In this document: piece after piece, positions 44,851-53,369 of the stretch
How the letters are laid out: each line of letters begins with the position of its first letter
How positions within the stretch are numbered: the stretch's first letter is position 1
Assembly (NCBI RefSeq): GCF_021440085.1
Contig: NZ_JAKCPW010000009.1
Coordinates: forward strand, 124,001-188,000
From: Dyadobacter sp. CY261
GTDB lineage: Bacteria > Bacteroidota > Bacteroidia > Cytophagales > Spirosomataceae
DNA: 64,000 nt
Direction: 5' to 3'
Notes under the pieces: model-generated
What the model saw: only the letters and a program-made list of their open reading frames with translations
What the model was told of the DNA's origin: nothing
The model's database searches: none
Program-made: the position numbers and the translations under genes

Positions 44851-46242
44851 TCATGCCTCTGTCAAAACTGGAACATTCGTTTTGGACACTGCCCCAAAGC
44901 CTCCTTCGATGTTTACGACGTCGTCGATGCCACGGGATTTGAGGATCGAGGCGGCGACCATGGAGCGGTAACCTCCGGCGCAATGAATGTATAGCTTTTT
45001 GTCCTTTGGAAATTCAGGCATAAGGTCATTAATGTAGTCCAGCGGCAGGTTTCGCGCTCCTTCAATGTGACCGGAAGCAAATTCATCCGGCTTCCTCACA
45101 TCAATTACTTCCAAACCATCGGACTCGAAACGGTCCGCGAACTGCCGGGCATCAACAGATTCTACCATATCGATTTCCTTCCCTGCCTCTTTCCAGGCTT
45201 CAAAACCGCCATTTAAATAGCCGATCGTATAGTCGTACCCAACTCTTGCAAGTCTTGTAACTACTTCCTCTTCTTTACCTGGCTCTGTTACGATCAAAAG
45301 CAACTGCTTCAAATCAGGTATCAATGCACCTACCCAGGGAGCGAAACTGCCGTCGATGCCGATATTGATGCAATTGGGTATAAAACCCTGAGCAAATAGC
45401 TCCGGCTTGCGCGTATCGAGGATCAATGCCCCGGTGTTATTGGCTTTTGCTTCAAATGCCTCCGGCGATAATGCCTCATCACCGCGTTCGAGCACGTCGT
45501 CGATGCTTTCATAACCGTCGCGGTTCATTTTAACGTTTCCCGGGAAGTATTGCGGCGGCTCGGGGAGGCCTGCTGTAACCTCCTGGATAAACTCTTCCTT
45601 TGTCATATCCGCACGCAACGCATAGTTGAAAAGTTTCTGATTACCCAGCGTGTCGGAGGTTTCCTTGCTCATGTTCTTACCACAGGCAGAACCAGCCCCG
45701 TGTGCGGGATACACGATCACGTCATCGGGTAACGGCATAATCTTCGAACGCAAACTGTCGTAAAGGATACCCGCAAGGTCTTCCATCGTCAGATCACCCT
45801 TCTGCGCCAGGTCTGGACGACCGACATCACCTATAAACAAGGTATCGCCACTAAACAATGCGACGGGTTTAGCCGACATATCGAGCAGCAGATAACTTGT
45901 CGATTCCAATGTGTGCCCCGGTGTATGCAATGCGCGAATAGTAACATCGCCAAGTTTGAAATCCTCACCATCTTCGGCAATATATGCTTTGAAACCGGTT
46001 TGAGCACCAGGGCCGTACACGATCTCCGCTCCGGTTTTTTCTGCAAGGTCGATGTGACCAGAAACAAAGTCCGCATGAAAATGCGTCTCAAATACATACT
46101 TGATCCGGGCTCCGACCTTCTCTGCTTTCTGAATGTAGGGAACCACCTCACGCAAAGGGTCTATGACGGCGGCTTCACCGTTTGAAACAATAAAATAAGC
46201 GCCCTGCGCAAGGCATCCGGTATATATCTGTTCTATTTTCAT
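44851..46242 (-). CDS. MBL-fold persulfide dioxygenase-like protein with two rhodanese domains
   Basis: A 463-residue protein. Residues 1-240 are a metallo-beta-lactamase fold of the ETHE1/Blh type (THFHAD, H54, H56, D58; HTPGHT; FSGDTLF), which oxidises glutathione persulfide to sulfite. Two rhodanese domains follow. The first (about 265-355) has no active Cys and is structural. The second (about 365-455) has the active loop CAGGYRS. The normal THxHADH motif ends in Phe here, but the iron ligands remain. With the two YeeE/YedE genes it forms a sulfide/thiosulfate detoxification module. Confidence 0.93.
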   Translation of the reverse strand: MKIEQIYTGCLAQGAYFIVSNGEAAVIDPLREVVPYIQKAEKVGARIKYVFETHFHADFVSGHIDLAEKTGAEIVYGPGAQTGFKAYIAEDGEDFKLGDVTIRALHTPGHTLESTSYLLLDMSAKPVALFSGDTLFIGDVGRPDLAQKGDLTMEDLAGILYDSLRSKIMPLPDDVIVYPAHGAGSACGKNMSKETSDTLGNQKLFNYALRADMTKEEFIQEVTAGLPEPPQYFPGNVKMNRDGYESIDDVLERGDEALSPEAFEAKANNTGALILDTRKPELFAQGFIPNCINIGIDGSFAPWVGALIPDLKQLLLIVTEPGKEEEVVTRLARVGYDYTIGYLNGGFEAWKEAGKEIDMVESVDARQFADRFESDGLEVIDVRKPDEFASGHIEGARNLPLDYINDLMPEFPKDKKLYIHCAGGYRSMVAASILKSRGIDDVVNIEGGFGAVSKTNVPVLTEA

Positions 46243-46321
46243 GCGGATTGTGGGTGAAATATGTAATGGTTAACCAAGATAAATATCTTTTCGTTTCGAG
46301 CGATCATCGGCGGAACCGCTG

Positions 46322-46352
46322 GGTCGCGGCAAGGCAATACCTTACCACGACC
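46322..46352 (-). terminator. Imperfect hairpin between the MATE and MBL-rhodanese genes
   Basis: GGTCGCGGCAAGG and CCTTACCACGACC arms (two mismatches) sit after the MATE stop and before the MBL-rhodanese start on the minus strand. The T run is poor. Confidence 0.35.
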
Positions 46353-46410
46353 AGACAGTGCCTGACCAATGCAATCAAAACATGACCACCTCGGATAAAT
46401 GTCGGCATAT

Positions 46411-47796
46411 TTACACTTTTACAACTTTCCATCCCCCAAGACGGAACCGCCATATGCCCATGATGGCCAATACAGCTTCTGCAATGGGTACTGCGGCAAA
46501 AACCCCGACCGGTCCGAAACTCAGGATAACGGCCAGTACATACGCAACGGGAATCTGGATACCCCAGAATCCGATCAGGTTCAAAACCATTGGCGTTTTG
46601 GTGTCGCCAGCGCCATTCAACGACTGGATCACCACCATACCATAAGCATAGAACCCATATCCCAGACACAGCACACGCAGTGCCAGTGTACCGGTTTCGA
46701 CCACCTCCTTCTCCGAGCTGAAAAAGCCGATAAGATCTCCCGCGCCGATAAACATGAACACCGAAAGCCCCAACAGGAATATCAAGTTAAATGAAGCGCA
46801 TTTCCACACCGAAGCTTCTGCCCTTTCAGGCTTTTCGGCACCCAGGTTTTGCCCTACCAAGGTAGCCGCTGCATTTGCCAAACCCCAAGCAGGAAGCAAA
46901 GTGAACATGATCACGCGGATGGCGATGGTGTAGCCTGCAACAACATCGCTTCCAAATTCAGAGAGAATGCGTGTCAGAAAAATCCAGCTCGCCGAACCGA
47001 TCAGGAACTGGACAGTACCACCGGTTGCGACCTTGATAATCGCAGTGATCATTTCCATATCCGGCCGAAGATCCGCCCAGCGTAATCCTAATGCACGGTC
47101 GCCTTTTGCCAGCGAAAACAGCTGATAACCAACACCTATCGAGCGCCCCGTCGCCGTCGCCAATGCAGCGCCGGTCACGCCCAGTTCAGGAAATGGTCCA
47201 ACACCGAAGATCAGGATTGGCCCTAAAATCATATTGAAACCATTCGCGATCATCAATGAACGCATGGCCGTGGCGGCAGCGCCGGCACCACGTAATGCAC
47301 CGCTCAGCGAGTAAAGCAACACAACTACCGGACTGCTCAAAAACTGGATACGCGCAAAATTGGTACCTGTTTCGATTACTTTGGGGTCGGCGCCCATTGC
47401 CCGAAGAATATCGCTGGCCAGCCAGAATCCCAGCAGTGCGGTAACAGAGGAAATCGCAAGCGAAATAAATATAACCTGACCGACGGCGTGACGTGCCTGG
47501 TCCATATTGCCTTCGCCTGTTCGGCGGGCAATAGTGGCCGTGGCCGCCGTGCTCAGACCGATTGCGAGGGAATAGACCAGCGTGATAACGGATTCGGTAA
47601 GCCCTACCGTAGCGACGGCTTCGGTGCTTACTTTGGAAACAAAGAAAATGTCAACAACCGCGAAAAGTGACTCCATGACCATTTCGAGGATCATGGGTAC
47701 AGACAAAAGGAAAATAGCGCGGTTGATGCTGCCTTCGGTAAAACTTTCTTCGGAGCCACGAATAGCCTGACGAAGTAGTTGAAACCACTTTTTCAT
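46411..47796 (-). CDS. MATE-family multidrug efflux transporter
   Basis: A 461-residue transporter with 12 membrane helices of the multidrug and toxic compound extrusion family (DinF/NorM type), which exports cationic compounds using Na+ or H+ gradients. Visible features: SVPMILEMVMESLFAVVDIFF near the start and PALLFSIS-like helix equivalents (RAVIMFTLLPAWGLANAAATLVGQNLG, about 300-325). Substrates are unknown. A promoter with both elements lies 147 nt upstream. Confidence 0.93.
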   Translation of the reverse strand: MKKWFQLLRQAIRGSEESFTEGSINRAIFLLSVPMILEMVMESLFAVVDIFFVSKVSTEAVATVGLTESVITLVYSLAIGLSTAATATIARRTGEGNMDQARHAVGQVIFISLAISSVTALLGFWLASDILRAMGADPKVIETGTNFARIQFLSSPVVVLLYSLSGALRGAGAAATAMRSLMIANGFNMILGPILIFGVGPFPELGVTGAALATATGRSIGVGYQLFSLAKGDRALGLRWADLRPDMEMITAIIKVATGGTVQFLIGSASWIFLTRILSEFGSDVVAGYTIAIRVIMFTLLPAWGLANAAATLVGQNLGAEKPERAEASVWKCASFNLIFLLGLSVFMFIGAGDLIGFFSSEKEVVETGTLALRVLCLGYGFYAYGMVVIQSLNGAGDTKTPMVLNLIGFWGIQIPVAYVLAVILSFGPVGVFAAVPIAEAVLAIMGIWRFRLGGWKVVKV

Positions 47797-47942
47797 GGAT
47801 AATAAAAATTTGCAATAATGGATAAATAGAAATTTGCACAGCCAGCGAGGGCTGCAAAAAGTTGCCTGTTAAAAGGCGGAGAATGAATTGTGGCTAAGTA
47901 TTAGCCGAAGATGAGCACCAACATAGGCTTAAAGAATTTCGG
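47797..47942 (-). other. Long structured 5' leader of the MATE gene
   Basis: About 140 nt of predicted leader between the -7 box at 47943-47950 and the MATE start. It contains several small hairpins, including GGCTAA-GTA-TTAGCC (47892-47906, + strand reading) and CAGCC-N5-GGGCTG near 47840. No known riboswitch class is recognised. Confidence 0.4.
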
Positions 47943-47975
47943 CAAAGATACAAAAGACTTTTTCGAACAATCAAA
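47943..47975 (-). promoter_or_regulatory. Promoter of the MATE gene (-33 and -7)
   Basis: Read on the minus strand, TTTG (47972-47975) is followed after 21 nt by TATCTTTG (47943-47950). This is the best full match in the window to the Bacteroidota consensus TTTG-N19-21-TAnnTTTG. Confidence 0.65.
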
Positions 47976-48129
47976 TAAAAAAAAGGATTTGTTAAATGGT
48001 AAATGTAATTTCACGAATCCTGTTATGAACTTTTGCTGTCGGCCAACCGTTGCAACTCTGCCCCTTTTCCGGCGCGCGGGTATGCTTTTTGCAGGATTTT
48101 AGCCGGAACGCGTCATAAAACACCAATGC

Positions 48130-49365
48130 ATGATTGATAAGAAAAAATTATATTCCACAGCTGCCAAACAGGAAACTGCCGTACTGGTAGCTGTAAGCAC
48201 CCAGAAACAATCGACCGATAAAACGAAGGAATACCTGGATGAACTCGCATTTCTGGCGACAACACTGGGCGTGGAAACTGTCCAGACTTTCACTCAGAAC
48301 CTTGAACGGGCGGATATCCGCACTTATACCGGCAAAGGAAAGCTCGAAGAAATCATGATCTACGTCACTGCCAATCCAGTGGACATGATCATTTATGACG
48401 ATGACCTTTCGCCTTCGCAGGTGCGTAACCTCGAAGCCGTTTTCAAGGACATCAAGGTCATCGACCGAAGCTTGCTCATCCTCTCCATTTTCGCTATGCG
48501 CGCCCAAACGGCACAGGCGAAATTGCAGGTAGAACTTGCGCAGTACCAATATATGTACCCGCGGCTAACACGCTTGTGGACACACCTTAGCCGCCAGTCG
48601 GGTGCTGGCGTAGGGATGCGTGGCCCGGGTGAAACGGAACTCGAAACTGACCGCCGGATTGTCAAAGACCGGATTGCGTTCCTGAAAGAAAAGCTCGAAA
48701 AAGTCGATAAACAGAGTACTACCCGCCGGAAAGAACGAGATCGGCTGGTGCGCGTCGCCATTGTGGGTTATACCAACGTAGGTAAATCGACATTGATGCA
48801 GCACCTGTCTAAGGCCGACGTTTTTGCGGAAAACAAGCTATTCGCGACCGTCGATTCTACGGTCCGCAAGGTTAACATGGAGAACATCCCTTTCCTGCTG
48901 ACCGACACTGTTGGTTTTATACGCAAACTGCCAACGACACTCATCGAGTCATTTAAATCGACATTGGACGAGGTTCGCGAGGCCGACATTCTGATGCATG
49001 TGGTCGATATTTCACATTCTTCCTTCGAGGAACACCTGGATGTCGTCAATAAAACGCTGGAAGAAATTGGTGCGGCGAACAAGCCTTCGATATTGGTTTT
49101 CAATAAAATAGACCTTTACAAACCATCGTACAACGACGATGAACAAGAAGAAGAAACGACGCCTTCGACGCAGGATATCCTCAACCAATTGAAACGCAGC
49201 TATGTCACGGAAAAGGCCGATCATGTGGTCTTCATTTCGGCCCGGCAAAAAGAAAATATCGATGAATTGAAGCGGACATTGTTCTCACTGGTAAAGGAAA
49301 AACACTTCTCCATTTATCCGAACTGGCTCGATCTTGGTTACACACCGGTACAAACAGAGGAATAA
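48130..49365 (+). CDS. hflX: GTPase HflX
   Basis: A 411-residue ribosome-associated GTPase that splits stalled or heat-damaged 70S ribosomes. The N-terminal HflX domain (about 20-190) ends in a coiled coil and the signature QSGAGVGMRGPGETELETDRR. The G domain (about 205-400) has GYTNVGKST (G1, about 213), DTVGF (G3) and NKID (G4). The 333-nt region before it also serves the divergent MATE gene; the ATG at 48130 gives the normal N-terminus. Confidence 0.95.
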   Translation: MIDKKKLYSTAAKQETAVLVAVSTQKQSTDKTKEYLDELAFLATTLGVETVQTFTQNLERADIRTYTGKGKLEEIMIYVTANPVDMIIYDDDLSPSQVRNLEAVFKDIKVIDRSLLILSIFAMRAQTAQAKLQVELAQYQYMYPRLTRLWTHLSRQSGAGVGMRGPGETELETDRRIVKDRIAFLKEKLEKVDKQSTTRRKERDRLVRVAIVGYTNVGKSTLMQHLSKADVFAENKLFATVDSTVRKVNMENIPFLLTDTVGFIRKLPTTLIESFKSTLDEVREADILMHVVDISHSSFEEHLDVVNKTLEEIGAANKPSILVFNKIDLYKPSYNDDEQEEETTPSTQDILNQLKRSYVTEKADHVVFISARQKENIDELKRTLFSLVKEKHFSIYPNWLDLGYTPVQTEE

Positions 49366-49427
49366 TCATTTGTAATTCAAACGAATTTTTCTCAGTTTTG
49401 CACCCCGAAATGCCTTTTTAGCAGCGC

Positions 49428-49451
49428 GAGGTTCAATTCCCGACGCGGTCA
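49428..49451 (+). pseudogene. 3' remnant of a tRNA-Arg gene
   Basis: A T-arm-like segment (GAGGTTCAATTCCCG) and the acceptor 3' strand CGCGGTC followed by A match the end of the intact tRNA-Arg(CCT) at 49638-49709. The 5' half is missing. Confidence 0.6.
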
Positions 49452-49483
49452 CAAGTGAGAGAAGTAATATTTGATTAAGGATA

Positions 49484-49601
49484 GACTGCGTAGTTCAGCG
49501 GATAGAGCGGCCCGCCGCCCGATAGGAGTTTCCTAAACTCTGGATATGGGTTGGAGTCGCAAGCGATCGGGGTTGCGTTCGACTGATTCCCGCCGCGGTC
49601 A
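49484..49601 (+). pseudogene. Degenerate tRNA-Arg(CCT) copy with two insertions
   Basis: Both acceptor strands (GACTGCG at 49484-49490, CGCGGTC at 49594-49600) and the full anticodon arm with CCT match the intact gene 154 bp downstream. However, about 15 nt of GC-rich sequence is inserted between the D-arm and anticodon arm, and about 30 nt in the T-arm. The result cannot fold as a normal tRNA. Confidence 0.7.
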
Positions 49602-49637
49602 CAAACAACGAGAGAAGTAACATTTTGTTAAAGAATA

Positions 49638-49709
49638 GACTGCGTAGTTCAACGGATAGAATAGGAGTTTCCTAAACTCTAGATATGGGTTCGATTCCCG
49701 TCGCGGTCA
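49638..49709 (+). tRNA. tRNA-Arg (anticodon CCT)
   Basis: A complete cloverleaf. The acceptor stem pairs GACTGCG with CGCGGTC (one T-G pair), the D-arm is GTTC/GAAT, and the anticodon stem GGAGT/ACTCT encloses loop TTCCTAA with anticodon CCT at 49671-49673. The T-arm reads GGG-TTCGATT-CCC. It decodes AGG. CCA is not encoded. A strong intrinsic terminator follows three bases later. Confidence 0.95.
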
Positions 49710-49711
49710 CG

Positions 49712-49739
49712 AAAGCCAGGCTCGATGTCTGGCTTTTTT
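49712..49739 (+). terminator. Intrinsic terminator of the tRNA-Arg gene
   Basis: AAAGCCAG (49712-49719) pairs with CTGGCTTT (49729-49736) around a 9-nt loop and continues into T residues. Confidence 0.9.
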
Positions 49740-49832
49740 ATTTCCCTGCCCAACTCTTTAAAAAGAAAGTCAGTATTCCCCCGCCCCGTGCTTCTTATTA
49801 GGACGCTTTCAAATCCCAAAGCTCCTAATCCC

Positions 49833-51128
49833 ATGAAAATAAATCTATTACTCGCTGCTTTAATTTGCGTCTGTGCCGATGCAATTGCCCAGCAACAAGC
49901 CGCGAACCGCCCGACTGTCGTCGCTGGCTTCGCAGTCAATTACGCGGAAGATTCGGTCGGAACCTACACATTGCCAGCACTCTTGAAGACCAGCGACGGC
50001 AAGCCTGTCACGACCACCAAGCAATGGACGGAAAAACGCCGTCCCGAGCTGCTGCAACTGGTGGAGCAAAACCAATTTGGCAAAATGCCTCCGCGCCCGA
50101 ACGACATGACCTTTCATGTATTTGATAAAGGCACGCCTGCATTTAACGGGAAAGCAATCCGGAAGCAGATCACGGTGTATTTCAAAAAAGACACATCGGG
50201 CCATAAAATGAATCTCCTGATTTATATTCCGGCAGCTGCGACAAAGCCTGTACCACTGCTTCTGAACATTTCCTTCGCGGCATACAACCAGATCATCGAC
50301 GATCCCGGCCTGCGAGTCGGGGAGATCTGGAATAAGGAGGGCAAAAAGATCAAGGCAGACAAGCCGACACCATTCGGCAAGCTCAATGTGGAACAATTCC
50401 TGGACGCAGGCATTGGCTTCGCCACAGTGTATTATGGCGATATCGAGCCCGATTTTAAAGATGGCATACAATACGGTATACGCAAAACATACCTGAAACC
50501 CGGTCAGGCAGAAACGGCAACCGATGAATGGGGCGCCATCGCCGCCTGGTCGTGGGGGCTAAGTCGGGCACTGGATTACCTTGAAACCGACCGGCAGGTC
50601 GATGCCAAACGGGTAGCCTTACAGGGCGCTTCCCGCCTCGGCAAAACAGTACTTTGGGCCGGCGTGCGCGATCCACGCTTCAAAATGGTCATTGCAAGCA
50701 TCTCAGGCGAAGGCGGTGCTGCATTGAGCCGCCGGAACTATGGCGAGACCATCCGGCATATTTCGGATCCTTCGCGTTATCTATATCAGTTTGCACCAAA
50801 TTATCACAGCTGGGCGGATAAGGTGAATTCTATGCCCATCGATGCCCATATGCTCGTAGCATTGATGGCTCCACGGCCTCTGCTCTTGCAAACCGGCAGC
50901 ACAGATTACTGGTCTGATCCGAAGGGCGAATTTCTTTCCGTCGTCGCCGCCGCGCCGGTGTACAGGCTCTTCGGAGAAACAGCGCCCGCGGCTAATGCGG
51001 CAATGCCGGTTGCCGGGGATACTTCTTTGCTGATGAATCATCTGGGTTACTATATGCACGAAGGTGGGCATACCGTGCTGCCGGAGGATTGGAAGCTGTT
51101 CATCGGTTATATGCAGAAGTACCTATAA
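49833..51128 (+). CDS. CE15-family glucuronoyl esterase-like hydrolase
   Basis: A 431-residue exported alpha/beta hydrolase of the carbohydrate esterase 15 type, which cleaves ester bonds between glucuronic acid of xylan and lignin alcohols. A signal peptide (to DAIAQ) precedes LQGASRLGK, where Ser is the nucleophile; the Cys often found before it (GCSRxGK) is Ala here. Other family landmarks are SGEGGAALSRRNYGE, LMAPRPLLLQTGSTDYWSD and EGGHTVLPEDW with the catalytic His. The frame opens at 49725, but that would overlap the tRNA terminator; the ATG at 49833 starts the signal peptide. Confidence 0.88.
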   Translation: MKINLLLAALICVCADAIAQQQAANRPTVVAGFAVNYAEDSVGTYTLPALLKTSDGKPVTTTKQWTEKRRPELLQLVEQNQFGKMPPRPNDMTFHVFDKGTPAFNGKAIRKQITVYFKKDTSGHKMNLLIYIPAAATKPVPLLLNISFAAYNQIIDDPGLRVGEIWNKEGKKIKADKPTPFGKLNVEQFLDAGIGFATVYYGDIEPDFKDGIQYGIRKTYLKPGQAETATDEWGAIAAWSWGLSRALDYLETDRQVDAKRVALQGASRLGKTVLWAGVRDPRFKMVIASISGEGGAALSRRNYGETIRHISDPSRYLYQFAPNYHSWADKVNSMPIDAHMLVALMAPRPLLLQTGSTDYWSDPKGEFLSVVAAAPVYRLFGETAPAANAAMPVAGDTSLLMNHLGYYMHEGGHTVLPEDWKLFIGYMQKYL

Positions 51129-51146
51129 GAGGAATTTGTAAGTTTT

Positions 51147-51193
51147 TTTAAATGCCACGAAGGCGCCGCTGCGGTGTCTTCGTGGCATTTAAA
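51147..51193. terminator. Strong bidirectional terminator after the CE15 gene
   Basis: A perfect 16-bp stem (51147-51162 with 51178-51193) carries the arm TTTAAATGCCACGAAG and a 15-nt loop. The A/T ends of the arms provide T runs in both directions. Confidence 0.85.
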
Positions 51194-51213
51194 TATACCC
51201 AAAATCAAACATA

Positions 51214-51245
51214 GCATATTTATGCAAACGTTTGCATAAATATGC
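51214..51245. promoter_or_regulatory. Perfect 32-bp palindrome (LacI-like operator) upstream of the inositol phosphate synthase
   Basis: The half-site GCATATTTATGCAAAC is repeated exactly as its reverse complement, centred on the CG between 51229 and 51230. The core GCAAACGTTTGC is the type bound by LacI/GalR-family repressors. It lies between the CE15 terminator and the inositol phosphate synthase start, 112 nt before it. No LacI gene is in the window. Confidence 0.75.
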
Positions 51246-51357
51246 ATTTACAGTTGCATTATCAGATATTAAACCTTTATTTTGATCTAAATCACCATTT
51301 TTTAAGTTATTAAAAAAATTTAAAATAAATTTTCATCATAAACTCGGAATATTGGAA

Positions 51358-52578
51358 ATGTCAAATACTGATAATAAAATAAAAGTAGCAATCGTAGGTG
51401 TAGGAAACTGTGCCAGCTCATTAGTTCAAGGTGTTGAATATTACACGAAATACGCCGACAAAACCTCGGGCCTCATGGCCGGCAATATTGGTGGCTATCG
51501 CGCAGCCAACATTGAATTCGTCTGCGGGTTCGATGTCGATGAGCGTAAAATCGGCCTGCCGCTTAAAGAAGCCATTTTCACAAAACCGAACTGCGCTATC
51601 GAACTTTACACGGACATTACCACCGAAGCGCCAGTTTTCCGCTCACCTGTACTCGACGGTGTTTCACCCCAAATGCTCGCCTACCCACCCGATAATCGTT
51701 TCGTGGTGAAAGAGGAACTGGAGGCTTCCGATCTGCTGACGAACGCCGAAGCATATGACCAGTCGCTCACCGATACCATCCGTCAGGAAATCGTCTCCCG
51801 TCTGCAAGAGTACGAAGCAGAGGTCTTAATCAACTATCTACCGGTAGGGTCCCAGCTGGCAACGGAGTTCTATGCGGAAATCTGTCTGGAACTGGGCATT
51901 TCCCTGGTTAACTGTATCCCGGTATTCATCGCATCTGACCCGGAATGGGAACAGAAGTTCATTGATGCCGGTATCCCGATCATCGGCGACGATATGCGGA
52001 GCCAGTTTGGGGCAAGTATCCTGTCCCAAATGCTGCAAGAGCTGGCTTTCGAGCGTGGCCACCATGTGAAAGCACACATTCAGCGTAACGTCGGCGGCAA
52101 CACCGATTTCCTGAATATGGAAGACAAAAACCGACTGAAATCGAAGAAAATATCCAAAGAGAATGTAATCCGCGCCCAAAACGAGATCCGCGGCATCTCC
52201 ACTGCGGACAGCTTTCTGCACGCGGGGCCGTCGGAATACATTGCTTTCTATGGTGATAACAAAGTGGCCAACTTCCGGCTCGAACTGGAAGGTTTCATGG
52301 GCTCGCCAGTGACATTGGATGCGCAACTTTCGGTGCAGGATTCACCCAACTCGGCAGGTGTGGTGATCGACGCCGTGCGCTATGTGTACGTAGCACGTGA
52401 AATGGGTCTTGTCGGCGCGTTACGCGGCCCTTCGGCGGCCACGCAGAAAACCCCGCCTCAGCAAATGATGTTTGCCGACGCCACCTACGAGTGCCATGCG
52501 CTGGCAAAACGCGAACTGACTGCTTCTACCCGGAAGCAGCTGAAATTAAGCTTCGAGCTGGCCGATAAAATGGATTAA
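51358..52578 (+). CDS. ino1: myo-Inositol-1-phosphate synthase
   Basis: A 406-residue NAD-dependent isomerase (glucose 6-phosphate to 1L-myo-inositol 1-phosphate), the first step of inositol synthesis. It has the compact prokaryotic form. Visible: IVGVGNCASSLVQG for NAD binding, INYLPVGSQ, GDDMRSQFGAS and KAHIQRNVGGNTDF. In Bacteroidota this supplies inositol lipids; none of the usual partners (PI synthase, phosphatase) is adjacent. ATG at 51358 is chosen over the in-frame TTG at 51352. A large palindrome upstream suggests regulated expression. Confidence 0.94.
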   Translation: MSNTDNKIKVAIVGVGNCASSLVQGVEYYTKYADKTSGLMAGNIGGYRAANIEFVCGFDVDERKIGLPLKEAIFTKPNCAIELYTDITTEAPVFRSPVLDGVSPQMLAYPPDNRFVVKEELEASDLLTNAEAYDQSLTDTIRQEIVSRLQEYEAEVLINYLPVGSQLATEFYAEICLELGISLVNCIPVFIASDPEWEQKFIDAGIPIIGDDMRSQFGASILSQMLQELAFERGHHVKAHIQRNVGGNTDFLNMEDKNRLKSKKISKENVIRAQNEIRGISTADSFLHAGPSEYIAFYGDNKVANFRLELEGFMGSPVTLDAQLSVQDSPNSAGVVIDAVRYVYVAREMGLVGALRGPSAATQKTPPQQMMFADATYECHALAKRELTASTRKQLKLSFELADKMD

Positions 52579-52601
52579 AAGCAGACTTACTAACTCAACC
52601 C

Positions 52602-53369
52602 TTACTTCCCCGCGACCAGCACCTTCACGCCACGGTCTTCGAGGGACATCACGACCTCTTCCGGAACCCCGGCGTCGGTAACGATGTACTGGACCTGGTC
52701 GAGGTCGCAAATTTTGCCAATCCCACGCTTGCCGAACTTTGTATGGTCGGCAAGCACTACCACAATCTGCGCGGTATTGATCATTTTCTGGTTTAGGCCT
52801 GCCTCGGTAAGGTTACTGATCGACAATCCGAAATCGAGGTCGATGCCATCGACGCCGATAAACAACACGCCGCAAGAGATATGTTCGAGGATATACTCGG
52901 CATAAGAACCTGCCACGGAAGAGGAATTCTGACGGATCAGCCCGCCGAGCTGTAATACTTCCACATTAGGCCGGTTACTGAGTTCAAGCGTCACCTTCAC
53001 CGCCGGTGTAATGACGGTAATCTGCCTGGTGGGATGTAAACAGCGGGCCAGCTCAAACACCGTCGTCCCCGAACCGATCATTATGGAGTCCGTTTGCCGG
53101 ATCAGACTTATTGCCTCGCGCGCAATGCTTTGCTTTTCCTCGGAATTGATAAACTCCTTCTCATTGATTGGCCGCTCCACCGCATATGGATTGTTAAGCG
53201 AACCGCCGCCGTGGGTCCTGAACAGGAGATTTTTGTCTTCCAGGATCTTCAGGTCTTTCCGGATCGTCACGCCTGATACCTGCATTTGCTCCGAAAGCTG
53301 TACAATACTAACGCTCCCCGCCCTTGCCAGCTCCTGCAAGATGAATTGATGCCTTTCCGTAATAGTCAT
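52602..53369 (-). CDS. DeoR/GlpR-family transcriptional regulator
   Basis: A 255-residue repressor with an N-terminal winged helix (about 5-57: VSIVQLSEQMQVSGVTIRKDLKILED, HGG) and a C-terminal DeoR sugar-phosphate-sensing domain (about 75-230, IGSGTTVFELARCL, VLADHTKFG). DeoR proteins usually sense a phosphorylated sugar made by the operon they control. It is divergent from the polyol permease and kinase genes, so these are the likely targets. The frame opens at 53414; ATG at 53369 starts MTITERHQ, the family N-terminus. Confidence 0.93.
   Translation of the reverse strand: MTITERHQFILQELARAGSVSIVQLSEQMQVSGVTIRKDLKILEDKNLLFRTHGGGSLNNPYAVERPINEKEFINSEEKQSIAREAISLIRQTDSIMIGSGTTVFELARCLHPTRQITVITPAVKVTLELSNRPNVEVLQLGGLIRQNSSSVAGSYAEYILEHISCGVLFIGVDGIDLDFGLSISNLTEAGLNQKMINTAQIVVVLADHTKFGKRGIGKICDLDQVQYIVTDAGVPEEVVMSLEDRGVKVLVAGK

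Noticed and set aside
47911..48102. 63-codon plus-strand frame upstream of hflX
   Set aside because: It covers the MATE promoter and an AT-rich stretch, and its product shows no domain or signal peptide.
49484..49601. tRNA with an intron
   Set aside because: The insertions lie between the arms and in the T-arm, not in the anticodon loop, and show no group I core. A degenerate copy is more likely.
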